DNA from: an uncultured Lachnospiraceae bacterium
GTDB lineage: Bacteria > Bacillota > Clostridia > Lachnospirales > Lachnospiraceae
Assembly: GCA_947629865.1 (NCBI GenBank)
Contig: CANRFJ010000008.1
Coordinates: forward strand, 50,677 to 114,676
Direction of reading: 5' to 3'
Length of the DNA: 64,000 nucleotides
Shown: positions 8,452 to 16,360 of the stretch, one piece after another
Numbering within the stretch: the first letter of the stretch is position 1
Layout of the letters: each line of letters starts with the position of its first letter
Translations under genes and position numbers: made by a program
Notes under the pieces: model-generated
Seen by the model: only the letters and a program-made list of their open reading frames with translations
Databases searched by the model: none
What the model was told of the DNA's origin: nothing

Positions 8452-8709
8452 TCAGCAGCACTTTTTCCGCACCTTGTCCAGATTCACCTCCACCAGAATC
8501 AGATCGCAGCCAATTTTACATATATTGCATATCTCGATTACAAATTCCTCCTCGCGCCCCAGCACGCCGAAAAATTTGCAGGGGCCCGGCACAATGATAT
8601 GGGTGATTCTGCCGGTGCACAGGTCAAATTCCACATCTTCGACATAGCCCAGACGCTCGCCGTCGCATATGTTGATTACTTCCTTTTCCTTTAAGTCACA
8701 GATTCTCAT
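8452..8709 (-). CDS. YlmC/YmxH-family PRC-barrel protein (sporulation-associated)
   Basis: An 85-residue PRC-barrel protein beginning MRICDLKEKEVINICDGERL and containing GYVEDVEFDLCTGRITHIIV. It belongs to the YlmC/YmxH group common in spore formers, whose molecular role is not settled. The C-terminus has an unusual run of cysteines (CNICKIGC and a final KKCC). A longer in-frame start at 8781 is unlikely because its sequence is low complexity and the ATG at 8709 begins the conserved domain. It is divergent from sigG, with about 155 bp between starts. Confidence 0.8.
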   Translation of the reverse strand: MRICDLKEKEVINICDGERLGYVEDVEFDLCTGRITHIIVPGPCKFFGVLGREEEFVIEICNICKIGCDLILVEVNLDKVRKKCC

Positions 8710-8864
8710 ATAATCCGGTTCTCTCCTGTCACACGGCCTCCGCCCGTCACCGCCGCAGGCCGGCGACTCCTTTTTTACCATTATATTTTCCCGCGCATAA
8801 TTCGTTCCCGTTTCGTCAATCCTACTTAGTAGATTACCAGACAGAAAATGAAATGGAGGATATC

Positions 8865-9641
8865 ATGGCTCAGTACAAGGTCGAAATATGCGGCATTAAC
8901 ACAAGCAAACTGCCACTTCTCTCCAATGATGAAAAAGATGAACTCTTTCAGAAAATACTAGCAGGTGATAAAGAGGCAAGGGAAAAGTACATCAAGGGAA
9001 ATCTGCGACTGGTCTTGAGTATAATACAGCGGTTCAACAACAGCAACGAAAACATTGACGACCTGTTCCAGATCGGCTGTATCGGCCTGATCAAAGCCAT
9101 TGACAATTTCGATATAAAGCAGGAGGTAAAATTTTCCACTTATGCCGTGCCCATGATCATCGGCGAAGTGCGCCGATATCTGCGGGACAACAACGCCATA
9201 CGAGTCAGCCGCTCCCTGCGTGACACCGCCTACAAGGCCATCTATGCCAAAGAGGCCATTATGAAAAAGCAGGAAAAGGAGCCCACACTGGAAGAAATAT
9301 CCGCGGCCATCGACGTACCGGCGGAGGATATCGCCTTCGCCCTGGACGCCATACAGAGTCCGGTCTCCCTCTATGAGCCGGTGTACTCAGAGGGCGGCGA
9401 CACTCTGTATATTATGGATCAGATCAGCGACAAAAAAAACAGGGAGAACAGCTGGGTGGAGCACCTCTCGCTGAAGGACGCCATGAAAAGCCTGCCGGAG
9501 CGCGAAAACCATATTATACGCCTCCGCTACTTCGAGGGAAAAACCCAGATGGAAGTGGCAGAGGAAATCCACATCTCACAGGCACAGGTCTCCCGCCTGG
9601 AAAAAAATGCGCTCAATACGATGAAAAACCATCTCATGTAG
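8865..9641 (+). CDS. sigG: Sigma-G, forespore-specific RNA polymerase sigma factor
   Basis: Sigma-G directs late forespore transcription. The 258-residue protein (MAQYKVEICGINTSKLPLLS) has region 2 (DDLFQIGCIGLIKAIDNFD, FSTYAVPMIIGEVRRYLRDN), region 3 and region 4 (LPERENHIIRLRYFEGKTQM, HISQAQVSRLEKNALNTM). The N-terminal GINTSKLPLL motif separates it from sigma-F. GGAGGA four bases before 8865 decides the start over an ATG at 8853. In Bacillus sigG follows spoIIG; here spoIIGA-sigE is 25 kb away. Confidence 0.95.
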   Translation: MAQYKVEICGINTSKLPLLSNDEKDELFQKILAGDKEAREKYIKGNLRLVLSIIQRFNNSNENIDDLFQIGCIGLIKAIDNFDIKQEVKFSTYAVPMIIGEVRRYLRDNNAIRVSRSLRDTAYKAIYAKEAIMKKQEKEPTLEEISAAIDVPAEDIAFALDAIQSPVSLYEPVYSEGGDTLYIMDQISDKKNRENSWVEHLSLKDAMKSLPERENHIIRLRYFEGKTQMEVAEEIHISQAQVSRLEKNALNTMKNHLM

Positions 9642-9670
9642 GAGACGCCTCCCCTCCGGAAACGGCAGAA

Positions 9671-9723
9671 CCTCCGCTCTCCCCTCTCCGCACTTCATTG
9701 CGGTTTTCGGAGGGAAGCGGAGG
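9671..9723. terminator. Large GC-rich hairpin between convergent sigG and binding-protein gene
   Basis: CCTCCGCT (9671-9678) pairs with AGCGGAGG (9716-9723), with further CCCTC/GAGGG and CCGCA/TGCGG pairing inside. It lies between two converging genes, where a shared terminator is expected, but neither side has a clear T-run, so the terminator call is tentative. Confidence 0.4.
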
Positions 9724-9763
9724 CCCTGTTATCTATTTCAAACTCTCACCTCTTAGCATTGAA

Positions 9764-11221
9764 TCAGTGCTCCGCGGCAAATTTCTCATAGGCCGCATTT
9801 GCATTTGAAATCATCTTGTCCCACTGGGTGGAAAGTTCCTCCACCTTCTTGGCCGGCGTCGATGCCAGGGCATATACGCCGTAGCAGTAATCGCCGTAAT
9901 CAATATCGCTTATCATATCCACATAATCAGCTCTCTTGTGGTCTTCCTCCCGCATCATCATCAGAGTCTCGTCCACGGCGCGGTCATCTCTGAATTTGGG
10001 ATAATAGTCCTCTTTGTACACGTCCTCCAGCGTGTAGCCCGGTGTCGGCTCTGTGTACAGATCATAGGCAAACGCGATTTTCTCCGCTGTCGCATCATCA
10101 AAGCAGGACGGCATCACAATAATGTTGTCAATCGGTATTGTCTTATTGGTCGCGTCCGGATTCTTCTCGTTGTACGGGAACATCACAAAGCCCCAGTCGT
10201 CTTTCATATTGGCAAAGGCGCTGATCTGATAGGCCTGTGCGGTCTGCATGGCGGCTTCGCCGTCTCTAAAAGCCGCTGTAAACCAATCCCACGCCACATT
10301 TGGATCCGGTTTCGGCATGATGTAGCCCTGGTCAATCAGACTCATTCCCCAGTTCATGGCATATCGGAACTCATCCGTTGTGATGGCATTGACATATTTG
10401 CCGTCCTCGTCGCGGCTGACAAAATTCGCATTGTTATTGGCTGCGCACATCGGCAGATAATCCTTGGAAAAACTGGCCATCGCATACTGATCGGTCTTGC
10501 CGTCCCCGTCGGTGTCCTTGGTCAGTTTCTTGCAGTACTCCTCAAACTTGGCCCAGGTCCACTCGCCGGACGCCTGCAGATCGTACGGCTCATCCTCCGG
10601 AATCCCCGCTTCCCTCAACATTCTCTTATTGAAGAAAATCCCGCTGCGCGGCTCGGCCTCCGTATTCATACCCCAGATGCCATTTCCGATACTCATACGC
10701 TCGATGACAGTCGGATTCCATTTCTCCTCTGTGAAATCAAACTCCGGCAGTCGGGACAGATCTTTCATCAGACCTTTCATCAGCGGCTCGGAAACACCCA
10801 TCTCCTGGTGCAGATAAAATAACTGGCACGCCGGATTGTTTGCCATGGTTCCGTTCACATAGGTAGTCATCTGATCCTGATACGCATAGGCGGTCTCGCG
10901 CCTGATAGTGAAATTATAAGTGTCCATAATCTCCTTGCGGTACTTTTCCGTGTCCTTCTGGTAATCGGTCGTGGCATCTGTGTCGGCGGTATACCAGTCC
11001 CCGATCACGATCTCCATACCACCCAGATCATCAAAAGTTTTCTTCCCTGCGCCGGAAGAACTGTCCGTCAAAGTACCGTCTGACGAGACAGAGCCTGTTG
11101 AGGCGGCGCCAGACGCCGAATCCCCGCTGCTCCCGCTGCCGCTCTCACAGCCGGTCAGGGTTCCCACAGTCAATATCACAACCAGTCCCGTAGCAATCGT
11201 TTTTCTCATTCCTGTCTTCAC
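9764..11221 (-). CDS. Extracellular sugar-binding lipoprotein of an ABC importer (copy 1)
   Basis: A family 1-type solute-binding lipoprotein of 485 residues. The signal peptide ends in the lipobox LTGC (Cys25), followed by a Ser/Gly linker and a binding domain (KKTFDDLGGMEIVIGDWYTA). It is very similar along its length to the protein at 18628-20058, differing mainly in the linker. The GTG at 11221, six bases after GGAGGG, is the likely start; an ATG at 11323 would read a repeat element as protein. It lies downstream of the uxuB terminator and has its own promoter and operator array, so it is a separately transcribed duplicate. Ligand is probably a xylo-oligosaccharide, by context only. Confidence 0.87.
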   Translation of the reverse strand: MKTGMRKTIATGLVVILTVGTLTGCESGSGSSGDSASGAASTGSVSSDGTLTDSSSGAGKKTFDDLGGMEIVIGDWYTADTDATTDYQKDTEKYRKEIMDTYNFTIRRETAYAYQDQMTTYVNGTMANNPACQLFYLHQEMGVSEPLMKGLMKDLSRLPEFDFTEEKWNPTVIERMSIGNGIWGMNTEAEPRSGIFFNKRMLREAGIPEDEPYDLQASGEWTWAKFEEYCKKLTKDTDGDGKTDQYAMASFSKDYLPMCAANNNANFVSRDEDGKYVNAITTDEFRYAMNWGMSLIDQGYIMPKPDPNVAWDWFTAAFRDGEAAMQTAQAYQISAFANMKDDWGFVMFPYNEKNPDATNKTIPIDNIIVMPSCFDDATAEKIAFAYDLYTEPTPGYTLEDVYKEDYYPKFRDDRAVDETLMMMREEDHKRADYVDMISDIDYGDYCYGVYALASTPAKKVEELSTQWDKMISNANAAYEKFAAEH

Positions 11222-11373
11222 ACTAATCCCTCCATTCCGGAGCGCAGCGACGGAAGTACGAGCAAAAAGCAGCGTAGCTGTTTTTGCTCTGTACATCATA
11301 CTATTTGTGGCGCTCCGACACAAATAGTTGTGCGAAAAATAGCTATCGAGCTATTTTTCACACTAATCCCTCC
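11217..11373 (-). repeat. Interspersed structured repeat, full copy B, flanked by 17-bp direct repeats
   Basis: This copy aligns with 871-1021 and sits in the leader of the binding-protein gene, between its promoter and start codon. It has H1 (11265-11294), H2 (ACTATTTGTG at 11300-11309 against 11319-11328) and a perfect 10-bp H3 (11335-11344 against 11349-11358). The H2 loop (11310-11317) is complementary to 11238-11245. The 17 bases TTCACACTAATCCCTCC occur at both 11217-11233 and 11357-11373. The duplicated stretch contains the gene's ribosome site, so insertion appears to have duplicated it. Confidence 0.82.
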
Positions 11374-11404
11374 TTATTAAGCCACACGCTTTGTTACTAT
11401 CTAT

Positions 11405-11480
11405 ATTATACTGCGCCCGTGCAATGACGATATGACCTTTTTGTATGAATGATATGACTATTTTGTTACTTTTTTATTAC
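11405..11480 (-). promoter_or_regulatory. Promoter of binding-protein copy 1 with 22-bp-phased operator array
   Basis: A perfect TATAAT (+ strand 11405-11410) has no good -35. Instead GTCATATC (11429-11436) ends exactly 18 bp upstream of it. A second GTCATATC (11451-11458) and a related GTAATAAA (11473-11480) follow at exact 22-bp intervals. The last two, with the sequence between them, recur upstream of the paralogue at 20 kb. The arrangement fits an AraC/YesN-type activator that replaces the -35 contact. Confidence 0.7.
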
Positions 11481-11500
11481 TCCCCTTCCCACCGGACGTC

Positions 11501-11539
11501 AAAAAAGCCGACGGTGAAATAAAACCGTCGGCTTTTTTT
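11501..11539 (-). terminator. Strong bidirectional terminator after uxuB
   Basis: AAAAAAGCCGACGGT, a 9-base loop, then ACCGTCGGCTTTTTTT: a perfect GC-rich stem with A- and T-runs on both sides. It lies about 50 bp downstream of uxuB and ends the xylan/glucuronate operon before binding-protein copy 1. Confidence 0.92.
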
Positions 11540-11589
11540 GTATGCTGTACCCTCACAAAAAACAGTACCCTTGAGTGTCAATGAAATTT

Positions 11590-13197
11590 TTACGGCAGAT
11601 ATTTTTTCAGTGTGGCGCGAATGGCTCCCGGCCCTGCCGCCAGCTCGGCAAACATGCCCTCCACCTTTTCACCGAGACCTGCTTCGTACAGATTCACGGC
11701 GAAGATAGAACTGTCCGAGAGAAGGGGTTCCAGCGCCCCGTGCACATCTCCGGTATGGCCGAGGGCAATCCCCTGCACATGGGCCCTGCACTCCGCAAGG
11801 CGCGGATCCGGACTCTGCTCAAATGGTTTTCCCTCGTCGTCCACACCCATCAGATAGCGGCACCAGCCCGCCAACACCAGGGGAACGAGCGTCAGATCCT
11901 TCGGATCCAGCCCCGCCTGCGCCTGATAAGCTTTGATAGTCTCCCCAAACCGAATCGGCAGCTTCTGGGAGGTGTCGCAGGCAATCCGCTGCGGCGTGTC
12001 CGGCATAAACGGATTCGGCAGACGGAGTTTCAGCACGGCGTCTGCAAATTCCCTCGGATCGATCACACCCGGATTGACTACAACCGTCATTCCCTCCCGG
12101 TAGCACATGGTCTCAATCAGCGCGCTGAGTTCCCTGTCCTCCATCTCGTCGTGGATCGAAGTATATCCGAGCATACAGCCATAGACAGCCAATGCCGTGT
12201 GCAGTGGGTTCAGACAGGTGCAGACCTTCATCTTCTCCACCTTGTCCACCGTCTCACGGTCCGTAAATAAAATACCGGCTTTCTCTAACGGCGGGCGCCC
12301 GTTCGGGAAATCGTCCTCTATCACGAGATACCCCGTCTCCTCAGAATTGACAAAGGGCGCGGTATAGGTGTTGCGGCTCGTGACAATCAGCTCCGTGTCC
12401 TCAAAGCCGTCCTGCACAAGCATCTCCTTTACTTTGCCGTCCGGCCGCGGCGTGATCTTGTCAATCATCGACCACGGGAAGGACACCTTTTCCTGCATAT
12501 AGCGGGCAAAGTCTTCCTCCACCCGTCCGGCCGCTCTCCAGGCGTCCACAAACGCCATGACGCCGGCCTTCAGTTTGTCCCCGTTGTGGGAGCAGTTATC
12601 CATGCTCGCCAGGGCAAGCGGCGCGCCTCCCTTTTTGAAACGGCTGTAGCACAGAGAGGCGATGCGTCCCATCAGGTGGCTCTGCGCGCCCGGCCCGGCC
12701 GTCATTCCCTCCTCTACGCCGGGGAGTTTCTCTCCCTTTCCATTTACCAGTGAATACCCCTTTTCCGTGATGGTGAAGCTCACCATCTGCAGAGACGGGT
12801 TCTCAAATATTTCTGTCAGACGGGCATAGTCGTCCGGAAACGACGGATCCGCCACCAGAGATTCCACTACGCTTCCTACGACAATCTTTTCAATTGTGCC
12901 GTCTGCCTTCAGGACGACGGAAAGACTCAGCCCGTCATATGGCTGGTAGGCTTTGGTTATAATCTCATGGTCAAAACTCTCCGCCACAACGACGCCCTTG
13001 CCATAACTTCCGCTGTCCAGAATCTCCTGCAGTTTTGCCGCCGGAAAAGCCCGGAAGATATTACCCGCGCCGAAGTGCACCCAGGCCGGTTCCTCTTTTG
13101 TGGCCTTCTTCACAGCCTCCCTGTCATAGGACGGCAGTTGATAGCCCTTCTTTTCCCACTCCGGGGAAACCGTTTTCTGCAAATCCAATAATTTCAT
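11590..13197 (-). CDS. uxuB: UxuB, fructuronate reductase (mannitol dehydrogenase family)
   Basis: Interconverts D-fructuronate and D-mannonate with NAD(H). The 535-residue protein has the Rossmann start WVHFGAGNIFRAFPAA and the family signature with its catalytic lysine (DKITPRPDGKV), then a helical C-terminal domain. The family also includes tagaturonate, mannitol and arabinitol dehydrogenases. The fructuronate call rests on adjacency to uxuA (18 bp upstream) and the alpha-glucuronidase. It is the last gene before the terminator at 11501-11539. Confidence 0.88.
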   Translation of the reverse strand: MKLLDLQKTVSPEWEKKGYQLPSYDREAVKKATKEEPAWVHFGAGNIFRAFPAAKLQEILDSGSYGKGVVVAESFDHEIITKAYQPYDGLSLSVVLKADGTIEKIVVGSVVESLVADPSFPDDYARLTEIFENPSLQMVSFTITEKGYSLVNGKGEKLPGVEEGMTAGPGAQSHLMGRIASLCYSRFKKGGAPLALASMDNCSHNGDKLKAGVMAFVDAWRAAGRVEEDFARYMQEKVSFPWSMIDKITPRPDGKVKEMLVQDGFEDTELIVTSRNTYTAPFVNSEETGYLVIEDDFPNGRPPLEKAGILFTDRETVDKVEKMKVCTCLNPLHTALAVYGCMLGYTSIHDEMEDRELSALIETMCYREGMTVVVNPGVIDPREFADAVLKLRLPNPFMPDTPQRIACDTSQKLPIRFGETIKAYQAQAGLDPKDLTLVPLVLAGWCRYLMGVDDEGKPFEQSPDPRLAECRAHVQGIALGHTGDVHGALEPLLSDSSIFAVNLYEAGLGEKVEGMFAELAAGPGAIRATLKKYLP

Positions 13198-13215
13198 GAT
13201 TTCCTCCCTGTCATT

Positions 13216-14286
13216 CTACTTGTTTTTCTGTATTGCTTCCCACAGGCCGTTCAGATAGGCCACGCCGAGCGCCCGGTCGTATAATCCGTAGCCCGGTCTC
13301 GCCTGCTCGTCCCATATCATGCGCCCGTGATCCGGACGGATACAGCCGTCAAAGCCGGTCTCAATCAGCGCTTTGACAATCTCATACATGTCAAAATCCC
13401 CGTCGGCCGACAGGTGGGACACCTCGTGGAATAAGTCGTCGTTTTCGTATTTGATATTGCGAAGATGCGCAAAATGGATACGCTCGGCAATCTTCGGATT
13501 CCGTATAATCGCCGGCAGATTGTTGTTTAAGTTGCTGCCCAGTGAGCCGGTACAGAGGGTAAACCCGTTATAAATGCTCGGATTCATCGCCGCGATCTTC
13601 AGCAGATCCTCCTCGCATGTCACGATGCGCGGCAGACCGAATACGTCCCAGGCCGGATCGTCCGGGTGAACCGCCATCTTGATCTTGTATTTCTCGCAGG
13701 TGGGAATGATCCCGTCCAGAAAATATTTATAATTCTCCCTCAGTTTGTCGGCGTCCACATCTTTGTATTTTTCAAAGAGCTCCATGATCTCGTCCCGACG
13801 GTTCGGCTCCCAGCCCGGCATCACAAAACCGCCGCTGGCCTTCTCAATCCTCTCAAACATCTCGCCGGCATCGATTCCGTCAATGACCGATGCGTCATAG
13901 GCAAGAGCGGTGGAGCCGTCCCGAAGCGGCATGGCGAGGTCTGTCCTCGTCCAGTCGAATACCGGCATGAAATTGTAGCATACCAGGTGAATGTCCGCTT
14001 TTCCCACTGCCTCCAGTGATTTGCAATAGTTTTCAATCAGTCTGTCTCTGGTCGGGAGACCGATTTTGATGTCCTCGTGGACATTGATGCTCTCCACGCC
14101 CACTAGCTTCAGTCCCGCAGCCTCTACCTCCTGCTTGCGCTTCATGACTTCCTCATACGTCCACGGCTCTCCGGCCGGAATATCATGCAGGGCGGTGATC
14201 ACGCCTGTCACGCCGGGTATCTGGCGGATCTGCTGAAGCGTCACGCTGTCGTTGCCCTCGCCGTACCATCTCAGTGTCATATCCAT
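13216..14286 (-). CDS. uxuA: UxuA, D-mannonate dehydratase
   Basis: Dehydrates D-mannonate to 2-keto-3-deoxygluconate. The 356-residue xylose-isomerase-like TIM barrel shows MDMTLRWYGEGNDSVTLQQI at the start and family blocks GVITALHDIPAGEPWTYEEV and GLKLVGVESINVHEDIKIG. The metal/catalytic region includes YKIKMAVHPDDPAW and IHFAHLRNIK. The ATG at 14286 is 8 bases after GGAGG; the ATG at 14301 overlaps that ribosome site. It lies between alpha-glucuronidase and uxuB, so released glucuronate is processed by neighbours. Uronate isomerase (uxaC) is not in the window. Confidence 0.93.
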   Translation of the reverse strand: MDMTLRWYGEGNDSVTLQQIRQIPGVTGVITALHDIPAGEPWTYEEVMKRKQEVEAAGLKLVGVESINVHEDIKIGLPTRDRLIENYCKSLEAVGKADIHLVCYNFMPVFDWTRTDLAMPLRDGSTALAYDASVIDGIDAGEMFERIEKASGGFVMPGWEPNRRDEIMELFEKYKDVDADKLRENYKYFLDGIIPTCEKYKIKMAVHPDDPAWDVFGLPRIVTCEEDLLKIAAMNPSIYNGFTLCTGSLGSNLNNNLPAIIRNPKIAERIHFAHLRNIKYENDDLFHEVSHLSADGDFDMYEIVKALIETGFDGCIRPDHGRMIWDEQARPGYGLYDRALGVAYLNGLWEAIQKNK

Positions 14287-14324
14287 ACTGTTTTCCTCCA
14301 TTCTGCCGTCATTGCGACATTCTT

Positions 14325-16292
14325 CTACTCATAAATTTTTCTTCCCTTTTCATCCGGTATACCGCACTTCCGGTAAAAATATGTATTGATGCGGTCGCGC
14401 CACTCCCTGGCGTTGGCAAGCTGTCTCTCCAGCCGCTCCTTCACCCGTCCGTAGACGTCCGGAGCGAGTTTCGGGGCAAGCTGCCGCCATGTCTCCGCCA
14501 TAGCCTCTACTTCCTCCACTCCCTCGAAGTGAGTGTCATATATGTGCTGGATCAGCGTCTTACCGCTCCTCAATTTCTCATTATACCTCACATAGTGGAA
14601 AAAGAGAAGAAGTTCTTCCGGACATTTTGTCCGGTCGGCATACACGCTTCTCCACGGCTCGTTGTACTGGTCGGTGTAACCGGTTCCCGCCGGCGTTCTG
14701 TCTACGCCCAGCCCGCGCCAGTCCGCCCGGTGATAGGTTCCCCACCGATCGTACTCATAGCCGTCCACGTCCGGGCCGTAATGGTAATGGGGCGTGACCA
14801 TCCAGCCGATGCCAAGGGGCGAGGTATACTTCTCATAAGTGCTCCAGGAGCCCATGAGCATCTGCGTCACCGTATCCTCAACCTCCCCTCCCAGCGTCAG
14901 CGCCGTCCACTCTCTGGCGATGCTCTCCGAGGATTGGGACGGATTCATGGCGAGCCGTCCATAGCCATATGTATTGGCCGCCGCCAGATCATTTCCCGTC
15001 CAGTTGTAATCGTCCCCTGTGTTGATGACTGCCGCCATTCCGCACAGCTTCTGTCCGTAGAGTTCCCCATTCACAATGCGACGCACCGTGGAGCCCTCTC
15101 CGGCTGCACAGGTGTCAAAATCCAGTATTTCACGCCACATGGGAAGCAGGTAACACAGGTCAATCTGCTGTCCGGTATACTCCTGGGCGATTTCCACCTC
15201 TAAGATCATATTGGTCTTTTTCAATCCGCCAAACAGCGGCGACACCGGTTCCCTCACCTGAAAATCCATGGGGCCGTTCTTTATCTGCAGGATCACATTG
15301 TCGTCAAAACAGCCGTCCAGCCCGATAAAATTGTCATAGGCAGCCCTTGCCCTGTCCGTCTTTTTGTCCCGCCAGTCCTGACCGCAGTTATAGACAAAGC
15401 ACCGCCATATGACAATGCCACCATAGGGCGCCAGCGCCCGCGCCAGCATATTGGCCCCGTCCGCATGAGTCCTGTCATAAGTAAAGGGGCCCGGACGGCC
15501 TTCGGAATCCGCTTTTACGAGGAAACCGCCAAATTCCGGTATCACCTCGTATATATGCGCAGCCGTCTCCTTCCACCACTGCGCCACCTCCGGATTCAGC
15601 GGATCGCAGTTGTCAAATCCCGCCAGCTCCATCGGCGCCGCGAAATTTACGCTTGTGTACAGGCGGATTCCATAGCGCCCGAACAGATCCGCGTATTCCT
15701 TCACCTGTTCCAGATATGTATCGGTTATCAGATACGTCTCCCTCTGATGGACATTGACGTTGTTGATTACGACGGCATTGATTCCAATGGACGCCATCAG
15801 TCGGGCGTACTGCTCTGTCCGCTCGTCACAGAGGATCTCATAATCCCTGTAAAAGAAAGAGTTTCCCGAATATCCCCTCTCGATGCTTCCGTCCATATTG
15901 TCCCAGTGGTTCATGATCCGCAGGGGCATCTCCGGCCCGTTCACAAGGGGCAGGCTTGCCAGATGTCCGGTTCTCACCAGCCGCAGAAACTCAAATACGC
16001 CATACAGCACGCCGCTCTCCGACTGTCCGGTAATCCTGTAACCGTCGCCCTCTCTGCATATCTCATAGCTGTCCGCTCCGGAGAGGGCGGCGTCCAGGCG
16101 TAGCGAGACACACTCTCTCCCGCCCTCCGGCGTCACCTCCACAACAGCGCCCGTCATCGCTTCCATGGCAAGGCAGTATTCCTCCACCGCACTTTTTACC
16201 ACCCGCCCGTCACACAGCACAGAGAGTGTGGAAAAAGCCTTTTCCTTACATTCAATCGGCTGATAATCCAGCCAGCACTTGCTAAAATCCAT
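14325..16292 (-). CDS. GH67 alpha-glucuronidase
   Basis: Removes (4-O-methyl)-D-glucuronate from the non-reducing end of aldouronic acids derived from xylan. The 655-residue protein has the GH67 hallmark VKADSEGRPGP (about residues 259-269) and the late block YGYGRLAMNPSQSSESIARE followed by WTALTLGG. There is no signal peptide, so it acts in the cytoplasm on imported oligosaccharides. The ATG at 16292 follows GAGGAAG; the frame is open further to 16349, but that part is not conserved-looking. It sits between the GH3 gene and uxuA. Confidence 0.94.
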   Translation of the reverse strand: MDFSKCWLDYQPIECKEKAFSTLSVLCDGRVVKSAVEEYCLAMEAMTGAVVEVTPEGGRECVSLRLDAALSGADSYEICREGDGYRITGQSESGVLYGVFEFLRLVRTGHLASLPLVNGPEMPLRIMNHWDNMDGSIERGYSGNSFFYRDYEILCDERTEQYARLMASIGINAVVINNVNVHQRETYLITDTYLEQVKEYADLFGRYGIRLYTSVNFAAPMELAGFDNCDPLNPEVAQWWKETAAHIYEVIPEFGGFLVKADSEGRPGPFTYDRTHADGANMLARALAPYGGIVIWRCFVYNCGQDWRDKKTDRARAAYDNFIGLDGCFDDNVILQIKNGPMDFQVREPVSPLFGGLKKTNMILEVEIAQEYTGQQIDLCYLLPMWREILDFDTCAAGEGSTVRRIVNGELYGQKLCGMAAVINTGDDYNWTGNDLAAANTYGYGRLAMNPSQSSESIAREWTALTLGGEVEDTVTQMLMGSWSTYEKYTSPLGIGWMVTPHYHYGPDVDGYEYDRWGTYHRADWRGLGVDRTPAGTGYTDQYNEPWRSVYADRTKCPEELLLFFHYVRYNEKLRSGKTLIQHIYDTHFEGVEEVEAMAETWRQLAPKLAPDVYGRVKERLERQLANAREWRDRINTYFYRKCGIPDEKGRKIYE

Positions 16293-16360
16293 GTCTTCCT
16301 CATTTCCCGACAGTCCCCCTCCGGTCGGAGGGGTTCTGTCACTTCTCACATAATTGTCCG

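Noticed and set aside
11222..11323. N-terminal extension of binding-protein copy 1 to an ATG at 11323
   Set aside because: It would translate the structured repeat. The GTG at 11221 has a well-placed GGAGGG and gives a normal lipoprotein signal like the paralogue.
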